Shown: piece after piece, positions 47,701-58,200 of the stretch
Layout of the letters: the number at the start of each line of letters is the position of its first letter
Position numbering within the stretch: position 1 is the stretch's first letter
Made by a program: the position numbers and the translations under genes
From: Limonium bicolor
Lineage: Eukaryota > Streptophyta > Magnoliopsida > Caryophyllales > Plumbaginaceae
Direction: 5' to 3'
Assembly (NCBI GenBank): GCA_023374045.1
Contig: CM041776.1
Span: forward strand, 279,123,999 to 279,187,998
DNA length: 64,000 nt
Notes under the pieces: generated by a model
What the model was told of the DNA's origin: nothing
The model's database searches: none
The model's input: the letters and a program-made list of their open reading frames with translations, nothing else

Positions 47701-48667
47701 TTAATCAAGTTTAATCTAGGTTTTAGGGTTTAGAAAATTTATTACCTTCCAAGAGCAAAGAGCTGTTTGGGATAGCTCAAGAACAAGGTTTCTCACACCA
47801 CCAAAATGCCAAAATCGGCTGAACACAAGGAAACAAGGTTTAGTCTAATTTTCGTTTTGCCTTTGAGGCTAGAAAAAGATGGAGTTTTCGAAATATTTTT
47901 ACCTTAGAAGAACAAGGAGAAGGAGGGCCTTCTAATGGTGGTGTTGAAGCTCCAAATGGGGTATACCCATAAAATCGAAAGCTTGTTTTTGGATTTTGGA
48001 AAGATGAAAATGTAGCTCTTGATGAGAGGATTACAATGGTGGTATTTTTATAATTTTTGGAGAGTTTGGAGAGAGTTACAAAGGAGAGAAGATGGTTTGT
48101 GGGTGTTTCTTATTCACCATGGAAATCGCATGAGGTTGAAGAAGAAAAAGAGAGTGAGGAGGAGTGTGCACGTGAGAGAAGAGAATGGGATAGGAGAGAG
48201 TGGTAAAGTGAGTGAGTGTTACTTTTTGTTTTTAATTGTTTTTGTCTTTAGTATAAAGAGTAAGTGTGTGTGTGTATATATGTAAAATCGGACAGCACAC
48301 AGCACTAGGGGTTTTAAAATTTTATTTACAATATTGGACACATAAGTTTGTGTAATTATACTTCTACCCCACAACTTCCCGTTTTTGACAGTTTTTACTA
48401 ATTTCTCGTTTTGATTTTATTGGTCTAAAGCTTCACTAATATTTATTAATGATTATTTAGTTGACCAAAATTGTTACGAGTCTATTTGACCCGCTTAAAG
48501 ACACGTTTTCCCGGTTACCTCGAAAAACGTGCTTTAAGGTTCGGTAATGTTTTTAAACCGTTTTAAATCCGTTTTCTTCGGGATTTGTTCCCTTATAATT
48601 TACTTAATTAAGCTCTAAATTACTTATTAGCCTAATTAATCACTATTTTTAATTACGGGGTATTTCA
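44720..48667 (-). repeat. 3' LTR of the chromovirus (3948 bp)
   Basis: Matches 55212-59244. It contains the hairpin array (46346-46880), the CGGCCACGCGTGAGGATGCG block and the GCCCCTTGGGGC hairpin (about 45221-45232). The terminal hairpin lies at 44828-44849. The TATA-equivalent reads TATAATTA on the minus strand (48353-48360). Confidence 0.93.
46346..46880. repeat. Hairpin array in the chromovirus 3' LTR
   Basis: About eight units of roughly 65 bp, each CCGACCGAACTTGCAAGTCC + GGTCGCAAGTTCGGTC + GATTCCAGTAG spacer. GACCGAACTTGC and GCAAGTTCGGTC form a 12-bp inverted repeat. Frames through the array code only repeat peptides. Confidence 0.9.
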
Positions 48668-48668
48668 A

Positions 48669-48680
48669 TCTACCCCCCTT
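48669..48680 (-). promoter_or_regulatory. Polypurine tract adjacent to the 3' LTR
   Basis: On the minus strand AAGGGGGGTAGA directly precedes the LTR start TGAAATACCCC. It is identical to the PPT of the non-autonomous element at 29715-29726. Confidence 0.9.
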
Positions 48681-48681
48681 A

Positions 48682-49043
48682 AGAAACTTTGCCCTCAAAG
48701 TTGCTCAAGGTTAATAGTTTTTAATTCTACTCATTATGCAAACCAATTGCCATAATGTATCTTCCTACACCTATGAGGTGTTTACTTCTTTCACACTGCA
48801 AGCATACACATTTCAACATCATACGCAATTCACATACACAATGCATCATTTCCATTCATACCATACCACAATACAATACACCATTACCATCCACAATACA
48901 CATTACACCAATCACCATACATTGCACATACACATCATTCATTACACATTACACATACATACACATCCATACTAAATTCACTTGCACTACATGTGCCATA
49001 CAAAATGCAATGCTTACCCCGAAGCAATGCTAAAGCAAAGGGT
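48682..49043 (-). other. Non-coding spacer between internal and terminal polypurine tracts
   Basis: About 360 bp, CA-rich on the plus strand (repeated CATACACAT, TTACACATAC), without coding signals. It sits after the chromodomain stop and between two copies of the PPT motif. The non-autonomous element has a longer (1.2 kb) spacer in the same place. Confidence 0.6.
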
Positions 49044-49055
49044 TCTACCCCCCTT
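49044..49055 (-). promoter_or_regulatory. Internal second polypurine tract of the chromovirus
   Basis: The minus strand reads CCCCTTTTAAGGGGGGTAGA just downstream of the pol stop. The non-autonomous element has the same motif at 28483-28494. It may be a second plus-strand priming site or the fossil of an earlier LTR junction. Confidence 0.6.
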
Positions 49056-49098
49056 AAAAGGGGTACGACCCGTACCCGTATACTAAATACTAGACTCT

Positions 49099-50245
49099 CT
49101 AGTCTATGAATAACTGCGGGTATTTAGCCTTCATGGCATCTTCCAACTCCCATGTCGCTTCTTCGACATCATGGTTAGACCATAGGACCTTCACCATTCG
49201 TATAGACTTATGGCGAGTGTCTCTGGTCTTCCTATCAAGGATTCTCACTGGGGTTTCGACATATCTCATGTTTGGCTCAATGGATAAGTGCTCGGGCTCC
49301 AACACATGAGAAGGATCAGCAATACTTCTTGAGTTGTGACACATGAAATACATCATGGACACGCCCCAAGTCCTCAGGTAGTGCTAACCTGTAGGCTACT
49401 GAACCAACTCTTTCGGTGATAGTGTACGGCCCTACAAACTTTGGGCTTAGCTTGCCCTTCTGACCAAATCGAAGACACCCTTCATAGGTGAAACTCGCAA
49501 GAACACTTGGTCGCCCACGGCGAACTCAAGGTCGCGTCGTCTCACATCCGCATAGGATTTCTGTCTATCTTGGGCTGCCTTCATGTTAGCTCGGATTTGT
49601 TGCACTTCGGCTTGCACTTGCTCAAGGTACTCCGGTCCTATTATGACCGCTTCACTTGACTCATCCCAACACAAGGGTGTACGGCAAGGTCTACCGTATA
49701 GAGCTTGGAAAGGCGACATCTTAATCGAGGCGTGATAACTATTATTATACGAGAACTCGATAAGATGAAGCTTATCTAACCAACTCCCCTGAAAGTCCAA
49801 GGCACATGCCCGAAGCATGTCCTCCAGTGTCTGGATGGTCCTTTCTGTCTGACCGTCGGTCTGAGGATGGAAGGCGGTACTCAACTTCAGTTCTGTACCC
49901 AACGCTTCCCTTGTAGCTCTCCAGTATCTCGAAAGAAATCTGGTGTCGCGGTCAGATACTATGGTCTTAGGGACTCCGTGGTGTCTGATAATCTCCTTAT
50001 CAAAAAGCTCAGCTAGCTTTACTACCTTCCAGGTGTCCTTCATCGGTATGAATCTGGCAACCTTGGTAAGGCGATCTACTACAACCCAGATCATGTTGAG
50101 TCCTCCCCTAGCAGGTGGGAGTCCTACAACAAAATCCATGGAGATATCATGAAATTTCCACTCCGGAATTGGCATCGATTGTACCATTCCGCCCGGTCTA
50201 CGGTGTTCAAATTTTACCTTCTGGCATGTCAAGCATCTCAATACA
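49099..50245 (-). pseudogene. pol part 3: integrase core, GPY/F and chromodomain-like tail (frameshifted)
   Basis: In element order: [12 protein letters not shown] (second pair of the HHCC zinc finger), [10 protein letters not shown] (first Asp), [13 protein letters not shown] (second Asp), [19 protein letters not shown] (Glu), then [20 protein letters not shown] (GPY/F region), [13 protein letters not shown], and finally PVRILDRKTR, VKVLWSNHDVEEATWELED, ending at 49099. The last block is the chromodomain-like tail of Tekay/Del chromoviruses. Reading frames change at about 49472 and 49321, each by a one- or two-base indel. The catalytic triad is intact, so the copy is young or the breaks are sequence errors. 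Confidence 0.9.
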
Positions 50246-51262
50246 ATTCTGTCACATCTGACTTCATTCCAGACCACCAGAAGTACCTCTTCATGTCTTT
50301 GTACATCTTGGAGGCTCCCGGATGGACTGATAATGTAGAACTATGTGACTCTCGCAGGATGCGATCCCTTAGCTCAGCATTGCTTCGGGGGACGCATAGC
50401 CTGCCATTCAACCGAATCAAACCATCTTCATGTAGCTTAAAATCATACTTTTTCTTCTCAAATGTACCATTCTCGATCTTGTGTCTGATTTCGGTTAGGT
50501 AAGGGTCGCTCAACTGAGCGTCTCGCACCTCGTCAACCAAGCTAGAAGAAGCGAGTAGCGAATGGAGCGAGTGTGCTCGACGGCTCAGGGCGTCGGCTAC
50601 AATGTTTGCCTTCCCTTCCTTATACTGCAGGTTGATGTCGTAGTCTGAGAGAAACTCCATCCACCTTCTCTGTCTCAAGTTGAGTTCTTTCTGAGTGAAT
50701 ACATACTGTAAGCTCTTATGGTCGGAGTAGATGGTGATGCTTACCCCATAGAGATAGTGTCGCCATATCTTCAAGGCGAAGACAATGGCTCCTAACTCTA
50801 AGTCGTGAGTCGGGTAATTCTCCTCATGTTTCTTCAGCTGGCGGGAGGCATAAGCAACAACCTTGCCATGCTGCATGAGTACGCATCCCATTCCTTTGCC
50901 TGATGCATCACAGTATACCTCAAATCCCTCTGTGCCCTCTGGAAGAGTAAGGACGGGCGCTGAGGTCAATGAGTCTTTCAGTTTCTGAAATGATAACTCG
51001 CACTCGTCTGTCCATACAAACGGTGCATCTTTCTTCATCAATGTAGTCATGGGCTTGGCGACTTTCGAGAAGTCCCTTACAAATCTCCGGTAGTAACCGG
51101 CTAGACCAAGAAAGCTCCTAATGTCGGTAACAGTCTTGGGTCTAGGCCATGATCGTACAGCTTCTACCTTAGAAGGGTCAACCGAGATACCTGCGCTCGA
51201 GATGACATGTCCAAGGAATGATACCTGATCAAGCCAAAACTCGCATTTGGAGAACTTCGCAT
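50246..51262 (-). pseudogene. pol part 2: RT C-terminus, RNase H and integrase zinc finger (frameshifted)
   Basis: Continues RT after a one-base loss near 51262. It has the connection region with [13 protein letters not shown], RNase H ([66 protein letters not shown]), then the integrase N-terminal region with [15 protein letters not shown] (His pair). A second one-base loss near 50246 changes frame just before the Cys pair. Frames on either side match the family without missing domains. The RNase H acidic residues D, E, D and D are all present. Confidence 0.9.
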
Positions 51263-52473
51263 AAGCTGGTTCTCGCGCAGTGTCTCAAGCACTTTCCTCA
51301 AGTGGATTTCATGTTCCTCTGGTGATTTGGAATATACAAGGATGTCGTCGATGAAGACCACAACCGAAGTGTCCAACTGCTCACTGAATAGTCGATTCAT
51401 GAGGTCCATGAATTTTGCCGGTGCGTTTGACAAACCGAATGGCATCACTGTGAATTCATAGTGGCCATATCTGGTACGGAATGCCGTTTTCTCGATGTCT
51501 TGCTCTTTGATTGCAATCTGATGATACCCTGAACGGAGGTCGATCTTGGAGAAGACTGAGGCTCCTCTCAACTGGTCGAATAGGTCATCGATACGTGGTA
51601 GTGGGTATTTATTTTTGACTGTGACCGCATTCAGCTCGCGGTAGTCAATGCATAGTCGGAGACTACCGTCCTTCTTCTTAACGAAGAGGACCGGTGCTCC
51701 CCAGGGTGATACGCTCGGGCGTATAAACCCTTTGTCTAGAAGATCTCTCAACTGTTCTTTCAATTCGGTCATCTCTGCTGGTGCCATGTGGTATGGTGCC
51801 CTGGCAATGGGACCGGTACCTAGCAATAGATCAATTTCGAATTCCACTGCTCTCGGTGGTGGCATGCCAGGTAGCTCCTTAGGGAATACATCGGGATACT
51901 CGGATACAATGGGTACTTCATCACTGAACTCTGGATCTCGCTCCAGGTCTTGTACATAACAAAGATACACCTCTTGGCCCTTTCTGAGCTCCCGGTACAT
52001 GGCCATGGCAGATATGAGTGTGGTCGAAGGCTCTCTCGGTCTCTGGCGGTAAGATACGGTAACCCCAGAAGGACTCTTGAGCAGCAAACGATGCTCGGCG
52101 CAGAGGATTCTACCCTTGTGCCGCTCCAACCAATTCATCCCAATGATTACGTCGAATCCCAATCCATTGAATTCGATGAAGGAAAGGGGAAACGATTCGC
52201 CTTTGATTTGGATTGTGGCTGATTGATAGTATTTGGTGCACTTTACTCGCTCCTTCGATGGGAGAGTAACCATGAAGTTCGGTAGCTCATCCGCATCTAG
52301 CTTCAACCTCTTCACAAGGGATGATGATACGAAAGTGTGAGAGGCGCCGGAGTCGAATAACACATTGGCATCAATGCCATTTACTGGGAAGGTTCCCGTT
52401 AGAATGGTGCCGCTTCTGCCGGCTTGTGCTTCGGTGAGGATGCTCAGGTTACCTTCGGTACCGAGTCCACAAC
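51263..52473 (-). CDS. pol part 1: aspartic protease and reverse transcriptase (exon 4)
   Basis: It starts at the inferred splice acceptor (AG at 52475-52474). The protease has [17 protein letters not shown] (active-site DSG), [13 protein letters not shown] (flap/ILG-like) and follows a short linker. RT follows: [78 protein letters not shown], and the catalytic [11 protein letters not shown]. The frame is lost just after LRENQL near 51263. Without splicing it has no strong start of its own, so expression as a Gag-Pol fusion is likely. Confidence 0.92.
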
Positions 52474-53506
52474 CTATTGGATTCACAATTGGATAAGTAT
52501 TGATGGAGGACACAAGTGAAATTAAATCAACACTGCTCTTTATTGATAAACCAACCATCATACATACCGTGTCTCTAATACACGTTACTAATAGATTACA
52601 TGATACTAGGAATTTAATACTTTCTAATGGTAAGGTTCAGGTGTCCTGGTTTCATGTGTGTGGCATTGATTATTGCCAGCGGTGCCGTATTCAACTTGAT
52701 CTTATTGATCCCGTGATACAGCATCCTAGAGTTTCCACCCATGATTAGGACATCTCCTGATCTCAATACCAGTTTCTGTGCGAGGTCCACACGCTTCTGC
52801 TCGCTATACAGGAATACGGCGTCATCACCAATGGACCAAAACACTACGGGCACTCCTTGTTCAAGAGATTCCGCTGTCTCGTCCTTGTCTTGGTGTAACC
52901 CAAGTCGTCCTTCTTTCTCGTAGAAGTTGACGATACAGAGATCCGCTTCAAGTGCGGGGATCGGTTCAGGTTCGCATTGTTGTGCAAGTTCCACTGCTTG
53001 TGTGATGAGTGTCTGAAACTCTGGTGGTATTGTCGGTGGCGTCGCTCCGTCTTGTGTTCGTGTCTCCTGGTATGTCTTGGTATAAGGATTCCAGTCCTTT
53101 CCCAAGCACATCATCTTCAGCTTCATCTTCACTCCACCGGGGAATTCGGGTGTGTAAAATCCACCTTGACCCGTTCCTAGCTCGTTGCATCGTGGAATGA
53201 TTGAGATTTGCGCTTCGGGTGTCAGGTATCCCCTTAATAAGATCATACCTGGTCGGATGACCTGACACTGATTGTTGGTGTAGTCATGGTTGGTGATGTC
53301 GATCTCTTCTTGATTCAAGGTTACCGGTATCGGGTAACAGATACTAAAGTTTCCTATGGTTACAAATTTCATCTACGGTGAGTACTAGTTTCAACTACTC
53401 CATTTCATGCTCAAAATACACTTCATTTATTTACTCATGCATTCACTCATACAGTTACTCTACTACTAGGCATGCTATTTCAAGGATTAAAGGTTGAGAT
53501 TATTAC
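52474..53506 (-). other. Putative 1033-bp intron of gag-pol carrying the AlkB frame
   Basis: Donor CCCAG|GTAATA at 53507|53506 and acceptor CCAATAG|GTTGTG at 52474|52473, preceded by a pyrimidine-rich stretch. The donor exon ends in phase 1, and the acceptor restores exactly the protease frame. Unspliced, gag stops five codons after the donor. A second possible acceptor, CACCGTAG, ends at 53373, immediately before the AlkB ATG. The splice sites are inferred from sequence and frame, not from transcripts. Confidence 0.75.
52614..53372 (-). CDS. AlkB/ALKBH1-like 2-oxoglutarate Fe(II) dioxygenase inside a retrotransposon intron
   Basis: A complete 252-codon frame, same strand as gag-pol. Residues 40-52 ([13 protein letters not shown]) and 69-92 (..[21 protein letters not shown]) match the N-terminal part of plant ALKBH1-type proteins. 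NFY 149-151 precedes the iron-binding LGLHQDKDE (His160, Asp162). [11 protein letters not shown] is followed by LYHGI (His220), and NLTIR ends with Arg250. So all three iron ligands and the final Arg are present. The residue matching AlkB Arg204, which binds 2-oxoglutarate, is His244 (codon CAC, explainable by a CpG transition from CGC). AlkB enzymes oxidatively remove methyl groups from DNA or RNA bases. The frame has no introns and no breaks, unlike pol. I infer capture of a host ALKBH1-like cDNA. Activity is uncertain because of His244. Confidence 0.93.
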   Translation of the reverse strand: MKFVTIGNFSICYPIPVTLNQEEIDITNHDYTNNQCQVIRPGMILLRGYLTPEAQISIIPRCNELGTGQGGFYTPEFPGGVKMKLKMMCLGKDWNPYTKTYQETRTQDGATPPTIPPEFQTLITQAVELAQQCEPEPIPALEADLCIVNFYEKEGRLGLHQDKDETAESLEQGVPVVFWSIGDDAVFLYSEQKRVDLAQKLVLRSGDVLIMGGNSRMLYHGINKIKLNTAPLAIINATHMKPGHLNLTIRKY

Positions 53507-53848
53507 CTGGGCCGGACTTAGAACCGGACCCATCACGGTCAATCACGTGAAGGACAGGCTGCCTCTGAGGTGCACCCCGCGGAGGTCCCCGGGATCCCTG
53601 TCCCTGTGGTGCCTGCTGGGTCGGTGCATCGCCAGATGCAACCTCTTTGCCTTCCCTCTGCCTGTAGCTTTGGTAGTTCCCTTTTTGCTTGGCATTTTCG
53701 GGGCAAAAGTTGGCTCGGTGCCCGGGCTTCTGACAATTGTAGCACCGGATTTCTCTCCCTTGGCAATCCTTGCCGGGATGGTCTAGATTGCACCTTCGGC
53801 ACATGTCTGTGCTGTCCGGATAGCTCTTGGTGGGACCGGAGCCGGAAC
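53507..53848 (-). CDS. gag exon 3: zinc-knuckle part
   Basis: Begins after the acceptor CCTTAG and contains two CCHC-like elements: CRRCNLDHPGKDC (incomplete knuckle) and CYNCQKPGHRANFC (classical CX2CX4HX4C). A Gln/Gly/Pro-rich tail follows (QQAPQGQGSRGPPRG). The phase after joining to exon 2 is exact. It ends at the donor of the AlkB-containing intron. This is the nucleocapsid part of Gag, which binds the element's RNA. Confidence 0.88.
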
Positions 53849-53933
53849 CTAAGGTTTAGAGGGTTAGCACATTTGTGCGTGGATATACTAGATGTATTAC
53901 TTGCACGAATACGAATTAGGGATAGAAGTTTAC
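53849..53933 (-). other. Putative 85-bp intron 2 in gag
   Basis: Donor AAGG|GTAAAC at 53934|53933, acceptor AACCTTAG|GTTCC at 53849|53848. It is AT-rich relative to the exons. Removal joins the frames exactly (phase 1); reading through ends exon 2's frame away from the zinc-knuckle frame. Confidence 0.7.
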
Positions 53934-54213
53934 CCTTAGGTGGGTATGATCTCAGTGGCTTTGCTGCCACCGGTGCGGATGAACCGAGTTGAAGAAGTTC
54001 AACCGGTTTGCCCTGCTCTGCATGGGCACTGCTCTCCCCCTGGGATTTCTTTAGGGATTGCTGAAAGAAATGCCCTTTCTTCTTTTTCCAGCTCTTCCCC
54101 TGGTTCTGCTCCTCAGTGCTGGTGTTTTTGTTGTTAGCTTTGCGCTTTAGCGCGGTCTCTTCATCCCTTAGCTGGCAAGTGATCTCAACGCGAGAAGCCG
54201 CGTGATAACACTC
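53934..54213 (-). CDS. gag exon 2: capsid C-terminal and linker
   Basis: Open for 93 codons in the frame set by exon 1 (phase 0 junction). It starts ECYHAASRVEITCQL, which resembles the gag segment that follows the capsid ('Y..A..VE..L'), then Lys/Gln/Ser-rich linker text. There is no start codon of its own in good context, consistent with being an internal exon. Confidence 0.75.
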
Positions 54214-54327
54214 CTGACATCTCAGGTATTAGCCGGGATTCTCATTTAAGGAGGTATAAAGAAAGATTCAAAGGATTCAAGGAATTTAAAGAATCGAATT
54301 TGATACTAAGGGCTATCTGTCATTTAC
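54214..54327 (-). other. Putative 114-bp intron 1 in gag
   Basis: Donor CTTCAG|GTAAAT at 54328|54327 and acceptor GATGTCAG|GAGTG at 54214|54213. Four codons past the donor there is an in-frame stop, so Gag would be truncated without splicing. Removal gives an exact phase-0 join into the next capsid segment. Confidence 0.7.
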
Positions 54328-54984
54328 CTGAAGGGAGGTAAATCTGGTGTAGCCCATACCGTACCGAAGGCGATGGCTCAGACCGCCATAGAAGCGATCG
54401 ACCAACACCTGGCCGGTGTATCCTAGATCAGGGAGGAGACGAAGGATGGAAGTGAAGGTGCGGTAGTACTCATCGACAGTCATCTTCTCTGTCATCTTCA
54501 AGGCGTCCAGCTCTAGCCTTTTCTTAGTTTTCACATGCTCCGGATAGTATTTGGAACGGAGGAGAGATGCAAAAGAATCCCAGTCGAATGCGGGGTCGCT
54601 GACGTGCTCGTGCTTGACCAGCTTCCACCAATCCATAGCAGCATCCTTGAGGTAGTAAGCAGCAACTCTGACTCGAACTCTAGCAGGAGCTTCAAGGGTT
54701 TCGAAAGCCGTCTCCATCTCGGAGATGTAGGCCTCGAGCTTAGCCGGATCACTCTCGCCCCTAAAGCAGGGAGGGCGGAGTTCCGCTACAGCTTTTACCC
54801 AGTTTGCTTCTCTGGGTGGCGGGGGAGGGATTGGTCCCGCTTGAGTTTGTTGGTTTTGTTGCATAGCGTTGATTACTTGTGGTAGCATCTGTGCTACCGT
54901 GGCAGCGACGATCTCAGCTATCGTCTGCGTGCCCGGTCCGTCATTGCCCCCTCCTCTGGGGCGACCTGGACCTCTGCCTGACAT
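54328..54984 (-). CDS. gag exon 1: Retrotrans_gag capsid domain
   Basis: 219 codons from the ATG at 54984, about 210 nt after the PBS. It opens with a Gly/Arg-rich MSGRGPGRPRGG. A helix follows (IAEIVAATVAQMLPQVINAM), a proline run, then the capsid domain: LRPPCFRGESDPAKLEAYI, ARVRVRVAAYYLKDAAMDWW, FDWDSFASLLRSKYYPEHV, KMTVDEYYRTFTSILRLLPD. This is the standard chromoviral gag fold. The frame ends at a splice donor rather than at the end of gag. Confidence 0.92.
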
Positions 54985-55194
54985 CTGAATATTTAACAGT
55001 TACGTTAGGCTTTGCAAGATATGACTCAAAGGTCTTGGAATTTAAGCAAGGTATCGTTCATAAGAACGTTAAGGGTATCAGTTGTTAACAACGGTAGTTC
55101 TTAGTTAGGTTTCTAAGTGTCCGTCTTAAGACGGTTGGAATCCTAACTCGGTAATCCCCTATGCTCGGTACTATGGACATCAGAGCGTTACTAC
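54985..55194 (-). other. Untranslated leader of the chromovirus
   Basis: About 210 nt between PBS and gag ATG. The start (CGTAGTAACGCTCTGATG and TACCGAG motifs) parallels the leader of the non-autonomous element (24076-24190), which supports common ancestry and could carry the packaging signal. Confidence 0.6.
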
Positions 55195-55206
55195 GCTCTG
55201 ATACCA
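55195..55206 (-). promoter_or_regulatory. Primer-binding site, initiator tRNA-Met (chromovirus)
   Basis: The minus strand reads TGGTATCAGAGC, five bases after the 5' LTR end, exactly as in the non-autonomous element at 24064. Confidence 0.93.
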
Positions 55207-55211
55207 CTTTT

Positions 55212-58200
55212 TGTAACACCCCAACCGCTAATCCTATGCTTACCGTCTAATCGTCCTATTAATCTTACGAGTTCGCAGCGGAATTATTACTTACTTACTA
55301 CGGCGGGTGAAACAATGCCGCTAACCGCCCATACGGCTAGCTAGGCTACTAATACTTACAGTAACGGTCTGATGAACATAACGTACCGAGCTACTAAATT
55401 ACTTGCCAAGATAACATATGCCAAATACTTACATCCTGGATCACCGAGTATTTAAAGTATATTCAATTACAACCTTTCAAGCTTACCAAAAGAATGAGTT
55501 TCTAAAGCTACTCATCTATACCCCAATCCAGTACTTCCATTATCCAAAAAGGTGTACCCCATGGTACACCGGCTATTCAAAACTACAGCCATGTACTACT
55601 CAGTACACCCATCATAAATTCATTGTTTACATTCCAAAAAGAAGATAAAAGAAATGAAACTCAATCTTCACATCTTCATCCCTCGCGGGTACCTGCGTGT
55701 AGTAAAAATGGTGCCCCAAGGGGCTCAGCAAACGCTGCATATGGACTCCGCATATACCGCGTGCTAGCTAGGGCACGCCGACTATTTGACGTCCACTAAA
55801 CATGCAGTTCATTATTTCATACATACATGCTTGCATACAACATACCTTCATTCACAATACATTATTCATTCCAAGGCAACAATACAATTATGCTCACAAT
55901 ACTTACCTTCGCAAGGTTAGCCAAATTATGCACCCGGGTTAATCGGAGTGCTTATTACTCTTTTACTCATTACACAATACTTACACATTCTCTTTCATAC
56001 TTTACTTGCTTACCTTTCCATACTCATTCACTTGCTCTTACTTACTCATACTTCTTACTCATACTCATATTAAGCCGGTGTGGCCTCTGGGCAGGGACTA
56101 CACCGTCCCACCACCAGGCTTTACTTGACTCACCAATCCGGGATGCTACCCATTTAAGGGATTTGGGCCGCGGACCAGTTAAGAGTCAGGAATTGGGGCC
56201 AACCTCTCGTGACCCCGCATCCTCACGCGTGGCCGAAACTATATCGGACTTCTACTCATTCCAATTTAGTTACCAATTTAAGTTAGGATGGTTAGCTTGT
56301 TAGGAATAAGTTAGAAGTCCCTTCACACAATTAATCGGTCACGATACAATACATCATACGTACACACATTCATACTCATCCAAACATTTCATGAATTATA
56401 CAAACTAAAATTTAAGAAAATGCTCACAACATACAACACTACATATTCACAAGTATGCATATTAACTCCGATTCGTGCATTTATCTTATTTGGTGATCAA
56501 TTAGCACACAACACACAAATCAGAGTAACCAAGATAGCATACGGGGCATGAGGAATCCATACCGTTCACCGTTGTACGTGATTCCAAACGTCCTTCGGTG
56601 CCACAAATCAAGTCCTATTATATACATACAATTGAATGATTAATCTAGCTATCATTACTTAACTCATACTTACTATGTCTTTATACTCCTTACACTTACA
56701 CTTTACTTACTTACTTTTCATTACTTAGGTTTTACTTTCTTACTTAACTTTGGCGTGCTTTCATACATGTACATATATATATGTAGGTATATACATACAT
56801 ATATATATGTATATTATTTAATTTAAATAATATATTTTTTTTTGACCGGACCGGACTTGCGACCGACCTTGCAAGTCGGTCCATTCCAGTAGCTCTCAGA
56901 TTACCGAATCTTCTGGCCCGACGAACTTGCAAGTCCGGTCCATTCCAGGTCGATTCCAGTAGCTATCCTCGAAGTTTTGGTCGACCGAACTTGCATGTCC
57001 GGTCGCAAGTCGGTCGATTCCAGTAGTATCCTCGGAAATTTTCTGGACCGACCGAACTTGCATGTCCGGTCGCAAGTCCGGTCGATTCCAGTAGGTTCAG
57101 GATGGAAATTCTTCAGGCCGACCGAACTTGCATCCGGTCGCAAGTTCGGTCGATTCCAGTAGGTTACAGACGGGGAAATTTCTGGTCCGACCGAACTTGC
57201 AAGTCCGGTCGCAAGTTCGGTCGATTCCAGTAGGTTACAGACGGGGAAAATTTCTGGTCCGACCGAACTTGCAAGTCCGGTCGCAAGTTCGGTCGATTCC
57301 AATAGCTCACCCGTCTTTGTAAGTCTGGGCTCGACCGAACTTGCAAGTCCGGTCGCAAGTTCGGTCCGGCCCAGTATTTGCATTTTACTTTCTGTTTTCA
57401 GTCCTCTCTTTTACCCAATACTTCCCCATTGTTCCTACACTTAATCCCCCATGTTTTAACACTATTTAAACCTCCTAACACACCTTAGTTCATTTCCTAA
57501 CTCCTTACACCATTTTATAGTCATTCACTCACCTAATTTTCTAAGTTTCACTCACACTTTCACTAGTTGTTTCCTAGTTGTGTTTTGCTACAGATTTTAA
57601 CACTAACACTCTCCATCTACAACTCCCTCTTCTAATGTCATTGCTAACACCTCTAATACATTACAACTACATTAACTATCTCTCCCCATCTTCCCTCTAT
57701 CTATCTATTTCAAAATCTGTTACACTTACATCATTCACCTAGTTAAAATTCACTAAGTGTTCTAATTCTAGATAAATTTTGACATAACCTCCCCTATATT
57801 TTTACACTCTCACCACACATTCTAGTTCACAATTCGACACTCTTTTCACCTGTTTCAACAACCAAAACTATACAAGCTCTCATATACCAAACTCAATACT
57901 AAAACACTACAAAAATTTCCTGCACTCAACAACTAAATCCCAATCTGTTTGTAACAGTTTTTAAATTGTTTACAAAGGTTCAAAATGATTACATTCTCTT
58001 ACTCATTATACTACTAATGCATTACCATTTTACAATGTACATTTTACTTCTAAAAATCTGTTACATATACAAATATATACAAGGCTACACAATGAGCATT
58101 CTTACCTTGTTTCTCTTCTAGATTTTCTTTCTCTTCTTCCTTCTTTCTCTACCGGTTTTGTAATCTCAATCCTCTAACACTACAACCATTCACATACGCC

